64,000 bases of DNA from JBBROS01 sp965260935 (GCA_965260935.1 OZ253374.1:2604001-2668000), one strand, 5' to 3'. Positions 18,185-26,665 are shown, counted from the stretch's first letter. The notes: a model not told the origin generated them from the sequence alone. A program made the numbers and translations.

Positions 18185-20262
18185 CACTTCTCTTTCATGA
18201 CAACGCGGACGCCCGTCTCTCCGGACGCGAGCCGCGCGCAATGGAACACGACGCAAGGATCGCCCCGCCCTAGCGCCTGGAACATCGCGCCGGCCTCGGG
18301 ACGCCCGGCGCGAAGGGCTTCGTAGGCGGCTTCGTACCGGACAACACGCTGCGGGTCCACTCCGTCAGCCTGGGTGAGCGGGGTCGCGACCGCCAGAGTC
18401 TTGCGCCGGCCTCGCAGCACGAATTCGCCGACCGGGCGAAAACGACGCCGTGGGCAGCGCCGCGCCGTTTCTCCCGAAACGGCGATCCGCGTGCCGACCC
18501 GCTTGTTCAGCGTCTCAAGCCGGGACGCCGTGTTGACCATGTCGCCGACCGCCCCGTAGTTCAGCCGCGCCCTCGTGCCGACGTTGCCGACCAGCGCGGT
18601 CGCGGTGTGCACGCCGATGCGCGTCGTGCCGAAAGGGATGCCGCGCCCTCGCTGCCTGTCGCTGAAGCTGGTGGCAAAGGCGTCGATGCGCAGCGCGGCC
18701 TCGACGGCGCGGTCCGCATGGTCGTCCTGCCGCCGGGGCGCGCCGAACAGGACCTGCAGCCCGTCGCCGTGGAACACGCTTACCAGGCCGCCGCAGTCCA
18801 GGATGGCGGCGCACACCCCGTCGAAGTAGTCGCGCAGCAGGGCCGCGACCTCCTCCGCCGGAAGCGTTTCCGCGAGCGCCGTGAAGCCGGCGATGTCGGT
18901 GAACATGACAGTCACCTCGCGCCGCTCGCCGCCGAAGCTCGGCAGGCTCTCGGCGGCGAGCAGGTCCTCGATGATGCGTGGGTCCAGGTAATGCTCGAAG
19001 CTGCGCCTGAGACGCAGCCTCTCGCGGATGCCTATCCCGTGCAACGCCCACAGCGCGCCTGCCGCGGACAATGCCCAGGCCAGCGCGCCCGGTATCGCCG
19101 GCAGGATAAGCCCAGTCGCGGAGAATGTCGCCTGCGCTGCCCAAGCGATCAGCCCGACCCCGGCGACGAGCAGTGCTGCGAAGGCGACTCCGGCCGTCGG
19201 CAGCGCCGCGGTCATCGCCGCGGCGGCCACGGCGCAGGCCCAGATAGCCGCCGCCTCCGCAGTTCTCGGAAGCGCCGTCAGGCTCGTCGTTTCCCCGGCA
19301 TGGATGCGGAGCAGTTGATCGGCTAACTCCGCGTGCAGCATGACCCCGGTGAATGGCTCGCCGCCGCCGAGGCCGGTGCTGAACGGGGTGGCGAAGCTGT
19401 CCTTCACGCTCGGCGCCTCCGTGCCGATCAGGACGACCCGCCCGCGCACCAACGGCGCCGCCGCGTCGCTTTGCAGCAGCTCGCCCAGGCTTGCCCGCTG
19501 AAAACGGTTTTGCCCGCCATGGTAGTCAAGCAAGGTCTGGTATCCGGCGGCATCCGTCCGGGCATAAGGGCCGAAGCTCGGGGTGACGAGCGCCACGCGC
19601 CCGGGTCCGAGGGCGACGTCCGCTCCGGATGGCCGCAGCCGCTCGCCAACGTCATGTTCCGCAAGCGCCGTGCCCAGCGTGCGGACCGTCCGGTTCGCGC
19701 CCGCGTCGGTGGCGGCGAGCAGTCCGCGCCGGACGACGCCCCCCGCATCGGTGACGACATCGGCGAGGACGGCGCGGGCGCTGTTGGCAAGGGCGGGCGG
19801 CGGCGGGACGCCGGGGCCGCTCTCGTCGGCAAGCTTGTAGATCCAAAAGATTTCCTTGTGACGCCGCAGCAGGTCAGCAAGCTCCTGGCTGCCGGGAGGC
19901 AAGGGGTGGTCACGGTAGATGTCGACGCCGACCGCATCGGCGCCCCAATCGGTCAGACGCCGCAGCAGCAGGGCCAGTTCCCCGTCCCTTAAAGGCCAGC
20001 CATACCGGCCGATGTCCGTTTCCGTGATAGACGCGATCAGCACGCGCTGGCTGCGCGCCTGGCCGGCGGAAGCGGTGACCAGGCGGTCGTAGGCCATCAA
20101 TTCCAATGGCTGCAGCCAGGTCGACTCACGGCAAAGCAGGACTGCGGCAGCCACCCCTTGCGCCGCGAGCATCACCAAGAGCCAACGTCGCAATCGCCAC
20201 GGCAAGCGCCGGCCCGGCCGGGCTGGCGTCGGAATAGGCGTCCGCATCGCTTGAGGGCCCAT
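18184..20262 (-). CDS. CHASE2-domain class III nucleotide cyclase
   Basis: 692 residues. After one N-terminal membrane helix (RWLLVMLAAQGVAAAVLLC) comes a CHASE2 sensor domain (about 50-340; LIASITETDIGRYGWPLRDG, ADAVGVDIYRDHPLP), then three membrane helices (about 345-430), and a cytoplasmic class III cyclase domain from about 470. Metal-binding Asp residues are kept in VMFTDIAGFTALAE and FHGDGLQVLFGAP, and the transition-state Asn and Arg in GDMVNTASRLE. The two purine-selecting positions are not the usual Lys and Thr/Asp (SVFHGD, NYGAVGD), so the product nucleotide is uncertain. ATG 20262 was chosen; 20247 is possible. First gene of the operon with the CHAT protein. Confidence 0.88.
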   Translation of the reverse strand: MGPQAMRTPIPTPARPGRRLPWRLRRWLLVMLAAQGVAAAVLLCRESTWLQPLELMAYDRLVTASAGQARSQRVLIASITETDIGRYGWPLRDGELALLLRRLTDWGADAVGVDIYRDHPLPPGSQELADLLRRHKEIFWIYKLADESGPGVPPPPALANSARAVLADVVTDAGGVVRRGLLAATDAGANRTVRTLGTALAEHDVGERLRPSGADVALGPGRVALVTPSFGPYARTDAAGYQTLLDYHGGQNRFQRASLGELLQSDAAAPLVRGRVVLIGTEAPSVKDSFATPFSTGLGGGEPFTGVMLHAELADQLLRIHAGETTSLTALPRTAEAAAIWACAVAAAAMTAALPTAGVAFAALLVAGVGLIAWAAQATFSATGLILPAIPGALAWALSAAGALWALHGIGIRERLRLRRSFEHYLDPRIIEDLLAAESLPSFGGERREVTVMFTDIAGFTALAETLPAEEVAALLRDYFDGVCAAILDCGGLVSVFHGDGLQVLFGAPRRQDDHADRAVEAALRIDAFATSFSDRQRGRGIPFGTTRIGVHTATALVGNVGTRARLNYGAVGDMVNTASRLETLNKRVGTRIAVSGETARRCPRRRFRPVGEFVLRGRRKTLAVATPLTQADGVDPQRVVRYEAAYEALRAGRPEAGAMFQALGRGDPCVVFHCARLASGETGVRVVMKEK

Positions 20263-20540
20263 TGCCAACTTGACTATGCGCGTTTCAAGCGCCGGACGTG
20301 ATGCGGCTCGCGAACCCGTCCCATAAGGCTGGTAGTAGCTCCGCGTCCTTTTTCCGTCCACCAAGCAAGCGCATCCTCGCCCGGACGTGCCGGACGAGGA
20401 TGGTTGGCGACGCCGCCCGCTCGGGTGCTAAGGGCAGCGCCGGAGACAAGGGCGCCGGCGCGTCTGCAGAGCTGCCCGGCCAAGTAGAGGCCGAAGCGTT
20501 CTCAGAATCGCTGAACGTCGTGACAGTCTTCGAACAAGCC

Positions 20541-22025
20541 TCAAGAAATGGTCGGCCCTTGCTGCAGAACCGGATCAATCGCGTTCGTCGCTGCGCTCCC
20601 TTGCTGCGGAGCCTGATCGATCGCGTTCGTCACTGCGTTTTGCGCCGCGCCCGAGGCGACGCCGGTCGGGTCCACCATGCCGAGGCCTGCGCCCACCGCC
20701 GTGCCGGCGACGCCGCCGCCCCAATCCTTGCCGGCCTGCTTCAAGTCGCCGCCCTGGACGGCGGTGTTGGCGAAGTTGAGGCCGCCCGAGATGTTCGCGG
20801 CCCCGATCTCGACCCCGGCGGATATTACCTTGCCGATGCCGGGGATTTTGCCCGCTGTATCGGCCGCCAGCTCGCCCACGCCCTGGGCGATGTTGGAACC
20901 GGCCGTCAGCATGCCGCTGGCCATCTCCTTGCCGGCCTGCTTGACGTCGCCGCCGGTCATGGCGGCGTCCGCCACGTTCGCTCCGCCGGAGATGCCGGAT
21001 GCCGCCATATGCAGCGGCCCCAGCAAGGATTTGAGCGGTCCGGGCAGGCCGTCGAGCGCATGGCTGAACGCGCCGGCGATATTGGAAACGCCCTGCGCGA
21101 CCTCATGGCCGGCATAGGTCAGGTTATCCATGTTCGTGCCGTCTTTCTTGACGTGCCCGTCTTTGGTCGTGTCGAGGCGGTGATCGTCCTTCAGCGCGGA
21201 GTAGCCGTCCTTGCCGAAATCTTGCAGCAACCCGGCCTCCGTGCCGTGCCGCGCGTCGCCGTCCTTGGTGAAGCCGTCGATCTTGCCGTCGTCCTTGACA
21301 TCGCTCGATCGGTCGTCGCCGCTAGAGGTTTTGGAGCTTTTCACGTAATCCAGCACCTTGGACGCGCGGTAGGCCGCGTCGGGGTCGTGCTCGAAGTCGC
21401 CGACCTGCTTCTTCAAGTTGTCTTTCACGTGGCTTTGGTTGCCGAGGTTCTTCAGCGTGGGATTGTCGTCGATGATCTGCGCGGCGCTGCGCGTGTCGCC
21501 CGCCGGGCGCTTGTCGTCGGCGGACGGCTTGGACGGGGCCGATGCGCCGCCCTGAGGCGTGCCGCCCGCCGCGCCGGCACCGTTGGCTGAGGGCGATGGC
21601 ACGCTGCCGCCGGGGTTGGCCCCACCGGTCAGAGCGGCCAGGGCATCGGTGAGGTCAGATACGACGCGAAGCGCTTGTTGCATGTCGCCGGGTGCGGATG
21701 ATCCGCCGGGCATGGGCGCCGCACCGCTTGTCGGAGGGAGCATGTTGCCGCTGGGCGCGGACAGGCTGGTTGGGCCTTCAAAGGGCAGCGCCATGCCGCC
21801 AGACGCCGGCGCCTCCTCGCCGGAACTGCCCAGGAATGCCGGAAGGCTGGCAGGAAGCGACGAGAACGCGCCTGCCGCTGCGGAACCCAGGCCCGAGCCA
21901 GCGCCGTTCAGAAAATTGCTGAACGAGTTCGATGACGAAGTAACTGGCGGCTTTATAAATCCGCCGTGATCTGCCGCTGAGTTGCTAAGCGGCGCCTGAT
22001 GCTGTGGAGATGAAGTAATTCTCAC
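20541..22025 (-). CDS. nolX: NolX/HrpF-like type III secretion translocator
   Basis: 494 residues. The N-terminal 180 residues are Ser/Pro/Gly/Ala-rich as in secreted type III substrates. The central part fits NolX/HrpF proteins: NPTLKNLGNQSHVKDNLKKQ, DPDAAYRASKVLDYV, and DGFTKDGDARHGTEAGLLQD. The C-terminal half holds weakly hydrophobic Gly/Ala helices with an internal duplication (GDVKQAGKEMASG / GDLKQAGKDWGGG) that could insert into membranes. HrpF and NopX form the translocon pore in host membranes. GTG 22025 has AGGAG seven bases upstream and is preferred over ATG 22055. A tts-box-like motif ends 44 bases upstream. It faces away from the rest of the cluster. Confidence 0.75.
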   Translation of the reverse strand: MRITSSPQHQAPLSNSAADHGGFIKPPVTSSSNSFSNFLNGAGSGLGSAAAGAFSSLPASLPAFLGSSGEEAPASGGMALPFEGPTSLSAPSGNMLPPTSGAAPMPGGSSAPGDMQQALRVVSDLTDALAALTGGANPGGSVPSPSANGAGAAGGTPQGGASAPSKPSADDKRPAGDTRSAAQIIDDNPTLKNLGNQSHVKDNLKKQVGDFEHDPDAAYRASKVLDYVKSSKTSSGDDRSSDVKDDGKIDGFTKDGDARHGTEAGLLQDFGKDGYSALKDDHRLDTTKDGHVKKDGTNMDNLTYAGHEVAQGVSNIAGAFSHALDGLPGPLKSLLGPLHMAASGISGGANVADAAMTGGDVKQAGKEMASGMLTAGSNIAQGVGELAADTAGKIPGIGKVISAGVEIGAANISGGLNFANTAVQGGDLKQAGKDWGGGVAGTAVGAGLGMVDPTGVASGAAQNAVTNAIDQAPQQGSAATNAIDPVLQQGPTIS

Positions 22026-22068
22026 GAGACTGCTCCTGGTTGGTGGAGCGGCCATGTTTGGTGGGCAA

Positions 22069-22086
22069 ACCTGCCTTGAACCTGAC
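22069..22086 (-). promoter_or_regulatory. tts-box-like operator upstream of nolX
   Basis: On the minus strand the 18-mer GTCAGGTTCAAGGCAGGT matches the pattern GTCAGSNTCWRRNCAGNT shared by four promoters in this island and resembles the rhizobial tts box (GTCAGnTTnTCGAAAGCT). It ends 44 bases before the preferred GTG start, close to the 42-49 bases at two other copies. Confidence 0.55.
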
Positions 22087-22110
22087 CGTTCGAGATCATT
22101 CTCGCATTCT

Positions 22111-22821
22111 TCACGCCCCGCCGGCCTGGGCCACCATCTCGCGCAGCAGCGCCACGTCCAGGAGCGCTATGGCGCCCCGCCGGCGCTCGATCACGCCGCG
22201 GCGGGCGAGGGCGTTCATCTCGCGGGTGATCGCCTCGCGATGGCTGCTCACCCGGGCGGCCAATTCGGCATGGGTCGGCGGCGGCGAGACGACGGCCTGG
22301 CCATTCCCTGTTGCCGTTCCACGCGCCAATCGCAGCAGCTCGGCATAGAGCCGCTGGCGCGCGCCGAGGTTGGAGAACTCATTGGCGCGGTTGGCGAGCG
22401 TGCGGATTTGGCCGACGAGCGTCCGCAGCACCTGGTCGCAAACGTCGGGTTGTTCATGCACCATTCGCAGGAACACGTTGGCCGGCATCCGGGCGACGAG
22501 CGTGTCGGTAATGGCCAAGATCCCGGCCGAGCGCGGCTGCTGATCAATCGCCGCCAGTTCGCCAAAGAATTCGCCGTCACGGATGTCGCGCAGGATCACG
22601 TCCCGTCCCGCCGCCGCGATCACCACACGGACATGGCCATGCAAGACAAAGAACAGCTCCGTTCCGGATGAGCCGTAGTCGAGCACCCACTCCTTGGCCC
22701 GCGCGCGCTGCCAAACGCACAAAGCGTCGAGGCGCTGCACCGCAGCCGCATCAAGCGAGTGGAACAACGGAACGCGCGCCAGCGTTTCAGCAACTCGAGC
22801 CACGCGCGTATATAGCGGCAA
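22111..22821 (-). CDS. Crp/Fnr-family transcriptional regulator
   Basis: 236 residues. An N-terminal cyclic-nucleotide-binding beta-roll (about 15-130) contains a phosphate-binding cassette of the canonical form, FGELAAIDQQPRSAGI, keeping the Glu, Arg and Ser that contact cNMP. A dimerisation helix and a C-terminal winged helix (HAELAARVSSHREAITREMN) follow. There is no Fnr-type Cys cluster, so ligand sensing by cAMP or cGMP is more likely than oxygen sensing. The apparent start is TTG 22821; GTG 22803 is an alternative. It lies between the translocator gene and the divergent secretin gene of the T3SS and probably regulates part of the island. Confidence 0.88.
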   Translation of the reverse strand: MPLYTRVARVAETLARVPLFHSLDAAAVQRLDALCVWQRARAKEWVLDYGSSGTELFFVLHGHVRVVIAAAGRDVILRDIRDGEFFGELAAIDQQPRSAGILAITDTLVARMPANVFLRMVHEQPDVCDQVLRTLVGQIRTLANRANEFSNLGARQRLYAELLRLARGTATGNGQAVVSPPPTHAELAARVSSHREAITREMNALARRGVIERRRGAIALLDVALLREMVAQAGGA

Positions 22822-22847
22822 AAACCAAAAGGAGCGCCTTACAAAGA

Positions 22848-22867
22848 TTACAATACGATTATTGCAA
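22848..22867. promoter_or_regulatory. Inverted-repeat operator in the crp/secretin divergent region
   Basis: TTACAATA-CGAT-TATTGCAA is an 8+4+8 inverted repeat with one mismatch per arm, centred about 36 bases upstream of the Crp-like gene. Its size and symmetry suit a Crp/Fnr dimer, so autoregulation or control of the divergent secretin gene is plausible. The sequence differs from the E. coli CRP and FNR consensus. Confidence 0.5.
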
Positions 22868-23053
22868 CATGGCCAGACACACAGGAGCCGGAGGCAACGA
22901 GCTGAGCGACGTTAGTTTAATGTTGACGACCTGCTTTTCCTTGAGGCTGCTCCAGGCGGGCCGCTTTATTGCCGGAACACAGCGGCCAAGCTAAACGACA
23001 GGTCCGATCAGCCATGCCGGCCGGATACGTATGCCAGGCAAGGAGCCGCTTCC

Positions 23054-24532
23054 ATGTTCGATCATCCTGCCGTCCGGCCCAATCGGAAATCCCTGGCAGG
23101 CTGGCTGCTTGCCGCGTTGCCGCTCCTCGCCATGTTGCCGGCCGCGGCATGGGCGCAGGCCGGCCAGACGACGCGCCCGCCGGCCCCGGCGCAATCGGAT
23201 TCGGCGCCCGCCAGTGTGCGGACGCCCACCTGGTCAGGCCCGCGCCAACCGGTTGCGCTGACCGTCGGCGCCGGCAAGCTGCTGCGCTTGCCGTCGCCCG
23301 CCGGCAGCGTCATCCTCGCCGATCCATCCATCGCCGACGTGCAAACGCCGGGCGAGTCCGAAGTGTTCGTGTTCGGCCGCAAGCCGGGCCGGACCACGCT
23401 CCTCATCCTGTCTCGCGGCGGCGCGACGATCGCGTCCTATCTGCTCACCGTCGAACTCGATCAGTCCGCGTTGCAATCGGCGTTCCGCGCCGAGGCGGGC
23501 GACTTGCCCGTCCGCCTGGTGCGCGTGCCGCACGGCCTGATCCTTGAAGGAACGGTGCCCACGCCCGCCGCCGCGGCCCGGTTGCAAAGCGTGGCGCAAG
23601 GCTATCTTGCAAGCGGCGAGACGCTGGTGAACCAGTTGCGCGTCGGGTCGCCGGTTCAGGTCAACCTGCGCGTGCGCGTGGCCGAGGTTTCGCGCAGCGT
23701 GTCGCGCTCGCTCGGTTTCAATTGGGCCGCCCTGTTCCGCGCCGGCTCGTTCCTGATCGGCTTGCAGACCAACCCCGTCGGCGCCGGCGCGGGTTTCGCC
23801 AACCAGGCCGGCACCCTGTTCAGCAACGGCGGCAACATCGGCGCGAGCGTGGGATCACGCGATGCAACCGGCACGCTGGTGCTGGACGCCATGGCCAACG
23901 AGGGCCTGGTCACGATGCTGGCCGAGCCGAACCTCACCACCACCTCCGGCGAGGCGGCGACGTTCCTCGCCGGCGGACAGTTCCCGATCCCTGTGCCGCA
24001 GGCGCTGGGCGTGACCTCGATCGAGTACAAGAACTACGGCGTCAGCGTCGGGTTCACCCCCACGGTGCTCTCGACCGGCACGATCAGCATGAAGGTCAGC
24101 CCCGAGGTCAGCTCGCTGTCCACGGCGGGCCAGAGCACGATCAACGGCACGACCGTGCCGGCGCTCATCTCGCGGCGGGCCGAGACGACGGTGCAGCTCG
24201 CCTCCGGCCAGAGCTTCGCCATCGCCGGGCTGCTGCAGAACAACGCGTCGAACAATATCCAGAAAATTCCCTGGCTCGGCGACATCCCCATCCTCGGCGC
24301 GCTGTTCCGCTCGACACAGTTCCAGCGCGACCAGACCGAGCTTTTGATCGTCGTCACCGCCTACGTCGTGCAGCCGTCCGACCAGATTCCGCCGCTGCCG
24401 ACCGATGAATTCCGCCAGCCCACGGATTTCGAGCGCCTGCTGCTCGGGCGCGTCGCTTCCCGCGCGGGGCCGGCGGCCGATCCGGTGCGGGCGCCGATCC
24501 TGCGCGGCAGCGCCGGGTTCCTGTTCGAATGA
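23054..24532 (+). CDS. CpaC/RcpA-type secretin (probable outer-membrane ring of the T3SS)
   Basis: 492 residues. The signal peptide runs to about residue 36 (LLAMLPAAAWAQA). A Tad-type N-domain (VGAGKLLRLPSPAGSVILAD, VFVFGRKPGRTTLLIL) and a BON-like domain lead into a secretin domain with VTMLAEPNLTTTSGEAATFL, GGQFPIPVPQ and the terminal lip signature IPWLGDIPILGALFRSTQF. This is the architecture of Tad pilus secretins. No other full secretin occurs in the window, while the split N-domain gene rhcC1 is present, so it most likely serves as RhcC2/SctC. ATG 23054 has AAGGAG eight bases upstream; the stop overlaps the CpaD-like gene. Confidence 0.88.
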   Translation: MFDHPAVRPNRKSLAGWLLAALPLLAMLPAAAWAQAGQTTRPPAPAQSDSAPASVRTPTWSGPRQPVALTVGAGKLLRLPSPAGSVILADPSIADVQTPGESEVFVFGRKPGRTTLLILSRGGATIASYLLTVELDQSALQSAFRAEAGDLPVRLVRVPHGLILEGTVPTPAAAARLQSVAQGYLASGETLVNQLRVGSPVQVNLRVRVAEVSRSVSRSLGFNWAALFRAGSFLIGLQTNPVGAGAGFANQAGTLFSNGGNIGASVGSRDATGTLVLDAMANEGLVTMLAEPNLTTTSGEAATFLAGGQFPIPVPQALGVTSIEYKNYGVSVGFTPTVLSTGTISMKVSPEVSSLSTAGQSTINGTTVPALISRRAETTVQLASGQSFAIAGLLQNNASNNIQKIPWLGDIPILGALFRSTQFQRDQTELLIVVTAYVVQPSDQIPPLPTDEFRQPTDFERLLLGRVASRAGPAADPVRAPILRGSAGFLFE

Positions 24533-25293
24533 GCGGGGCTGCGCCTTGCCGGGCGGCAGTGGCTTTGCTGGCGCTGCTCGCATCCTGCGCCGACCCGGCC
24601 ATCGACCGCGGCCGTTCCCCGCCGATCGTGCTCTCGGAGGCGGACATCGTCGTTCCGCTGGACCATTCTCCGCACGGCCCGGCCTTCGCGTCGGCCATCA
24701 GGCTGCTGGGCGGCCCCGCGGCCTCGAACGCGATCCGCGCCCGGGTTGGCGTGAGCGGACGGCATCAGTTCGACGCCATCCGCGCCGAGTTGCTCGCAGC
24801 CGGCCTCGACCCGGCCCGCATCAGCGTTCTGCCCGGGCCAGGCGAAGCGGTCCTGTTCAGCCGCACTGTTGCCCGCATGGCCGATTGCCGCTCAGCCATC
24901 GCGCCCGGGCCGTTCGGAGACATCTCTCAAAGTTTCCAGAGCATTGCCGAGTGCCAGCAAGCGCGTGCGCTGGCAGGCAGCCTCGTCGACCCGGCCGATC
25001 TCGCGTCGCCCCCGGCGCCCGGGCTGGCGGACGGGAGCAAGGCGGCGAGCGCCGTTCTACGCTGGCAGAGCGTGGCGCCCCGGTCGAACGCGGCCCCGGG
25101 CTACGCCAACAACGGCGAAGCCGGTCAGTCCGGCGGCCTCGGAGCGATCCCGTCGGCGGCTGCCGCCGGGCTGGATGGGCTCGTGCCGGCCGGCGCCGGC
25201 AACCCGCTCACGTCCTTCGCCCCGCTTCCCGGCTTGCCGATCGCGCCTCCGACGCCGCCCCCGCCGAGCGGAGCGCCGGCAAGCGCGGAGTAG
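24529..25293 (+). CDS. CpaD-like lipoprotein next to the secretin
   Basis: 254 residues. The N-terminus VALLALLASC carries a lipobox with Cys20. Residues 30-150 fit CpaD pilus-biogenesis proteins, including a conserved-looking Cys near FQSIAECQQARAL and the SLVDPADLASPP motif that corresponds to the NLAxMVADPxDL block. The C-terminal 100 residues are low-complexity Gly/Pro/Ala. In Tad systems CpaD helps build or stabilise the secretin channel. ATG overlaps the secretin stop (ATGA). The last 169 bases overlap in antisense the end of the convergent TadD-like gene. Confidence 0.75.
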   Translation: MSGAAPCRAAVALLALLASCADPAIDRGRSPPIVLSEADIVVPLDHSPHGPAFASAIRLLGGPAASNAIRARVGVSGRHQFDAIRAELLAAGLDPARISVLPGPGEAVLFSRTVARMADCRSAIAPGPFGDISQSFQSIAECQQARALAGSLVDPADLASPPAPGLADGSKAASAVLRWQSVAPRSNAAPGYANNGEAGQSGGLGAIPSAAAAGLDGLVPAGAGNPLTSFAPLPGLPIAPPTPPPPSGAPASAE

Positions 25294-26048
25294 ATGCGGG
25301 CATTCTGCGCCTGGTCGACCGGTTTCAGCGCGGCGCCTGCGGTCCGCATGGCTTTCTGCACGTCGCCGGCCATGCTGTAAGCCAACGCCAAGTTGCCCTC
25401 GACCGTTGCCTCCTGCTCCGGCGCCGCGCCGCGCCCGGCCAGGTCGGCCCGCAAATCGTTAAGCTGTCGGATCGCCTCGGCAGCCTGGCCTGACAACGCC
25501 AGCGAGAGCGCGAGGTCGTTGCGGGCGGCGATCAGTCCGGGCTTGAGCGCGAGCGCGCGCCTATAGGCGGCCTGCGCGCCGGCCTGGTCGTGCGCAAGGT
25601 CGAGCGCCACGCCCAATGCCACGAGAAGCGCCGTGTCGTTCGGGTGGGCTGCGAGGCCGCGGCGGAACACGCCCGCCGCAACGTCGGGCTTGCGCATCGA
25701 GACCAGCAGCCGTCCGAGCGCCGCCGAGACGGCCGGGTCGTCGGGACCGCGCGACTGGGCTTGGCGCAGCACCTTGAGCGCCTCCTCCGTTTGCCCAGCC
25801 TCCGCCAGCACGCGGGCGTAACGGATCTGGAGCTGCGCGTCGGCGGGGGCGAGTTTCGCCGCGCGTCCCAGGAATGCGGAGGCGGTCCGGGCATCGCCGG
25901 TTTCCAAGGCGGCGTCGGCGATGCGCGTCAGCGCCTGCGGATCGTTCGCCGCGCGCCGTTCCGCCGCTTCGTCAACGCGCCCCGGCTCCGAGACGCAGGC
26001 GGCGAGCGGAATGGCGCAAAGGAGCAAAGCTGTCGAAAGGCGCGGCAT
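25125..26048 (-). CDS. TadD-like TPR lipoprotein
   Basis: 307 residues. MPRLSTALLLCAIPLAAC gives a lipoprotein signal with Cys18. Residues about 40-230 are tetratricopeptide repeats of the TadD style (AAKLAPADAQLQIRYARVLA, LGVALDLAHDQAGAQAAYRR, ARNDLALSLALSGQ), followed by a Gly/Ala/Pro-rich tail. TadD proteins assist secretin assembly as pilotin-like factors. The start is ATG 26048; the upstream frame to 26270 looks non-coding. It converges on the CpaD-like gene with a 169-base overlap, and diverges from the sctX-sctY-sctV operon. With the two preceding genes it forms a Tad-derived outer-membrane module. Confidence 0.8.
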   Translation of the reverse strand: MPRLSTALLLCAIPLAACVSEPGRVDEAAERRAANDPQALTRIADAALETGDARTASAFLGRAAKLAPADAQLQIRYARVLAEAGQTEEALKVLRQAQSRGPDDPAVSAALGRLLVSMRKPDVAAGVFRRGLAAHPNDTALLVALGVALDLAHDQAGAQAAYRRALALKPGLIAARNDLALSLALSGQAAEAIRQLNDLRADLAGRGAAPEQEATVEGNLALAYSMAGDVQKAMRTAGAALKPVDQAQNARIYSALAGAPLGGGGVGGAIGKPGSGAKDVSGLPAPAGTSPSSPAAAADGIAPRPPD

Positions 26049-26282
26049 GGGCGCACCTATGCCGCCATGGCGGGGCGGCAGGCAAGCGCGGCGCTCCTGC
26101 GGCCCGGCGCGGCCGATCGCGGGATGTGGGCTTTGCCACAGACCGTGCGGCCGGCCTGGAGCATCCATGCGCTCCGGCCAACGCGCCATGACAAGTATCG
26201 CACCCGGCTCGACTAATGGTCCGAAGTCAAGCCGCCCGCCATCAGGAGTATCGGCAATGCACCCCAGCAACCAGTGCCGCCA

Positions 26283-26660
26283 ATGAGCAGGATTACGTCA
26301 GAGCCGCCGGTCAGGCTTGACGCCGCCGTCGCGCGAACCTTGCTGGAGCCGGTTGACGCCGCGACCCGTGCCGAGCTCAAGGCATCGCAAGCGGTCATAC
26401 GGAGCAAGGCCGCGGAGGCCGAGGCGATCGACCCGCCGAACCTGGTGGGCGAGGTGTTCGCCTACATCATGCCGAGCCTCACCAACCCCGGCGTGCTGCG
26501 GCTTGAACGCCGCCGGCTGCTGCTCGACCGTCTTGAAGCCCGGGCGAACGCGCGCGGCCGCGATGATGCGCTCGCGGCCGGCGGGCTGATGGCGCTGCGC
26601 CATGAGCTAGCGAACCTCACGCTGCTGCGGCGCAACCGCGACAGCCTGATCGAGGGCTGA
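26283..26660 (+). CDS. sctX: SctX-like (YscX-type) T3SS protein
   Basis: 125 residues. Position (immediately before a YscY-like gene and sctV), length and features match YscX: the same opening MSRI, a central segment YIMPSLTNPGVLRLERRR comparable to the SPG-containing part of YscX, and C-terminal helices rich in Leu/Arg (ALRHELANLTLLRRNRDSLI). YscX is an export-gate accessory factor that binds YscY and SctV and is needed for early secretion in Ysc systems. ATG 26283 was chosen; GTG 26274 is possible and no clear ribosome site is seen. Similarity is judged by eye and remote. Confidence 0.55.
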   Translation: MSRITSEPPVRLDAAVARTLLEPVDAATRAELKASQAVIRSKAAEAEAIDPPNLVGEVFAYIMPSLTNPGVLRLERRRLLLDRLEARANARGRDDALAAGGLMALRHELANLTLLRRNRDSLIEG

Positions 26661-26665
26661 GCCGC

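Noticed and set aside
20424..20445. Possible third copy of the 120-bp repeat (CTAAGGGCAGCGCCGG)
   Set aside because: Only the first 15 or so bases agree with copies A and B; the rest does not align, so chance similarity is more likely.
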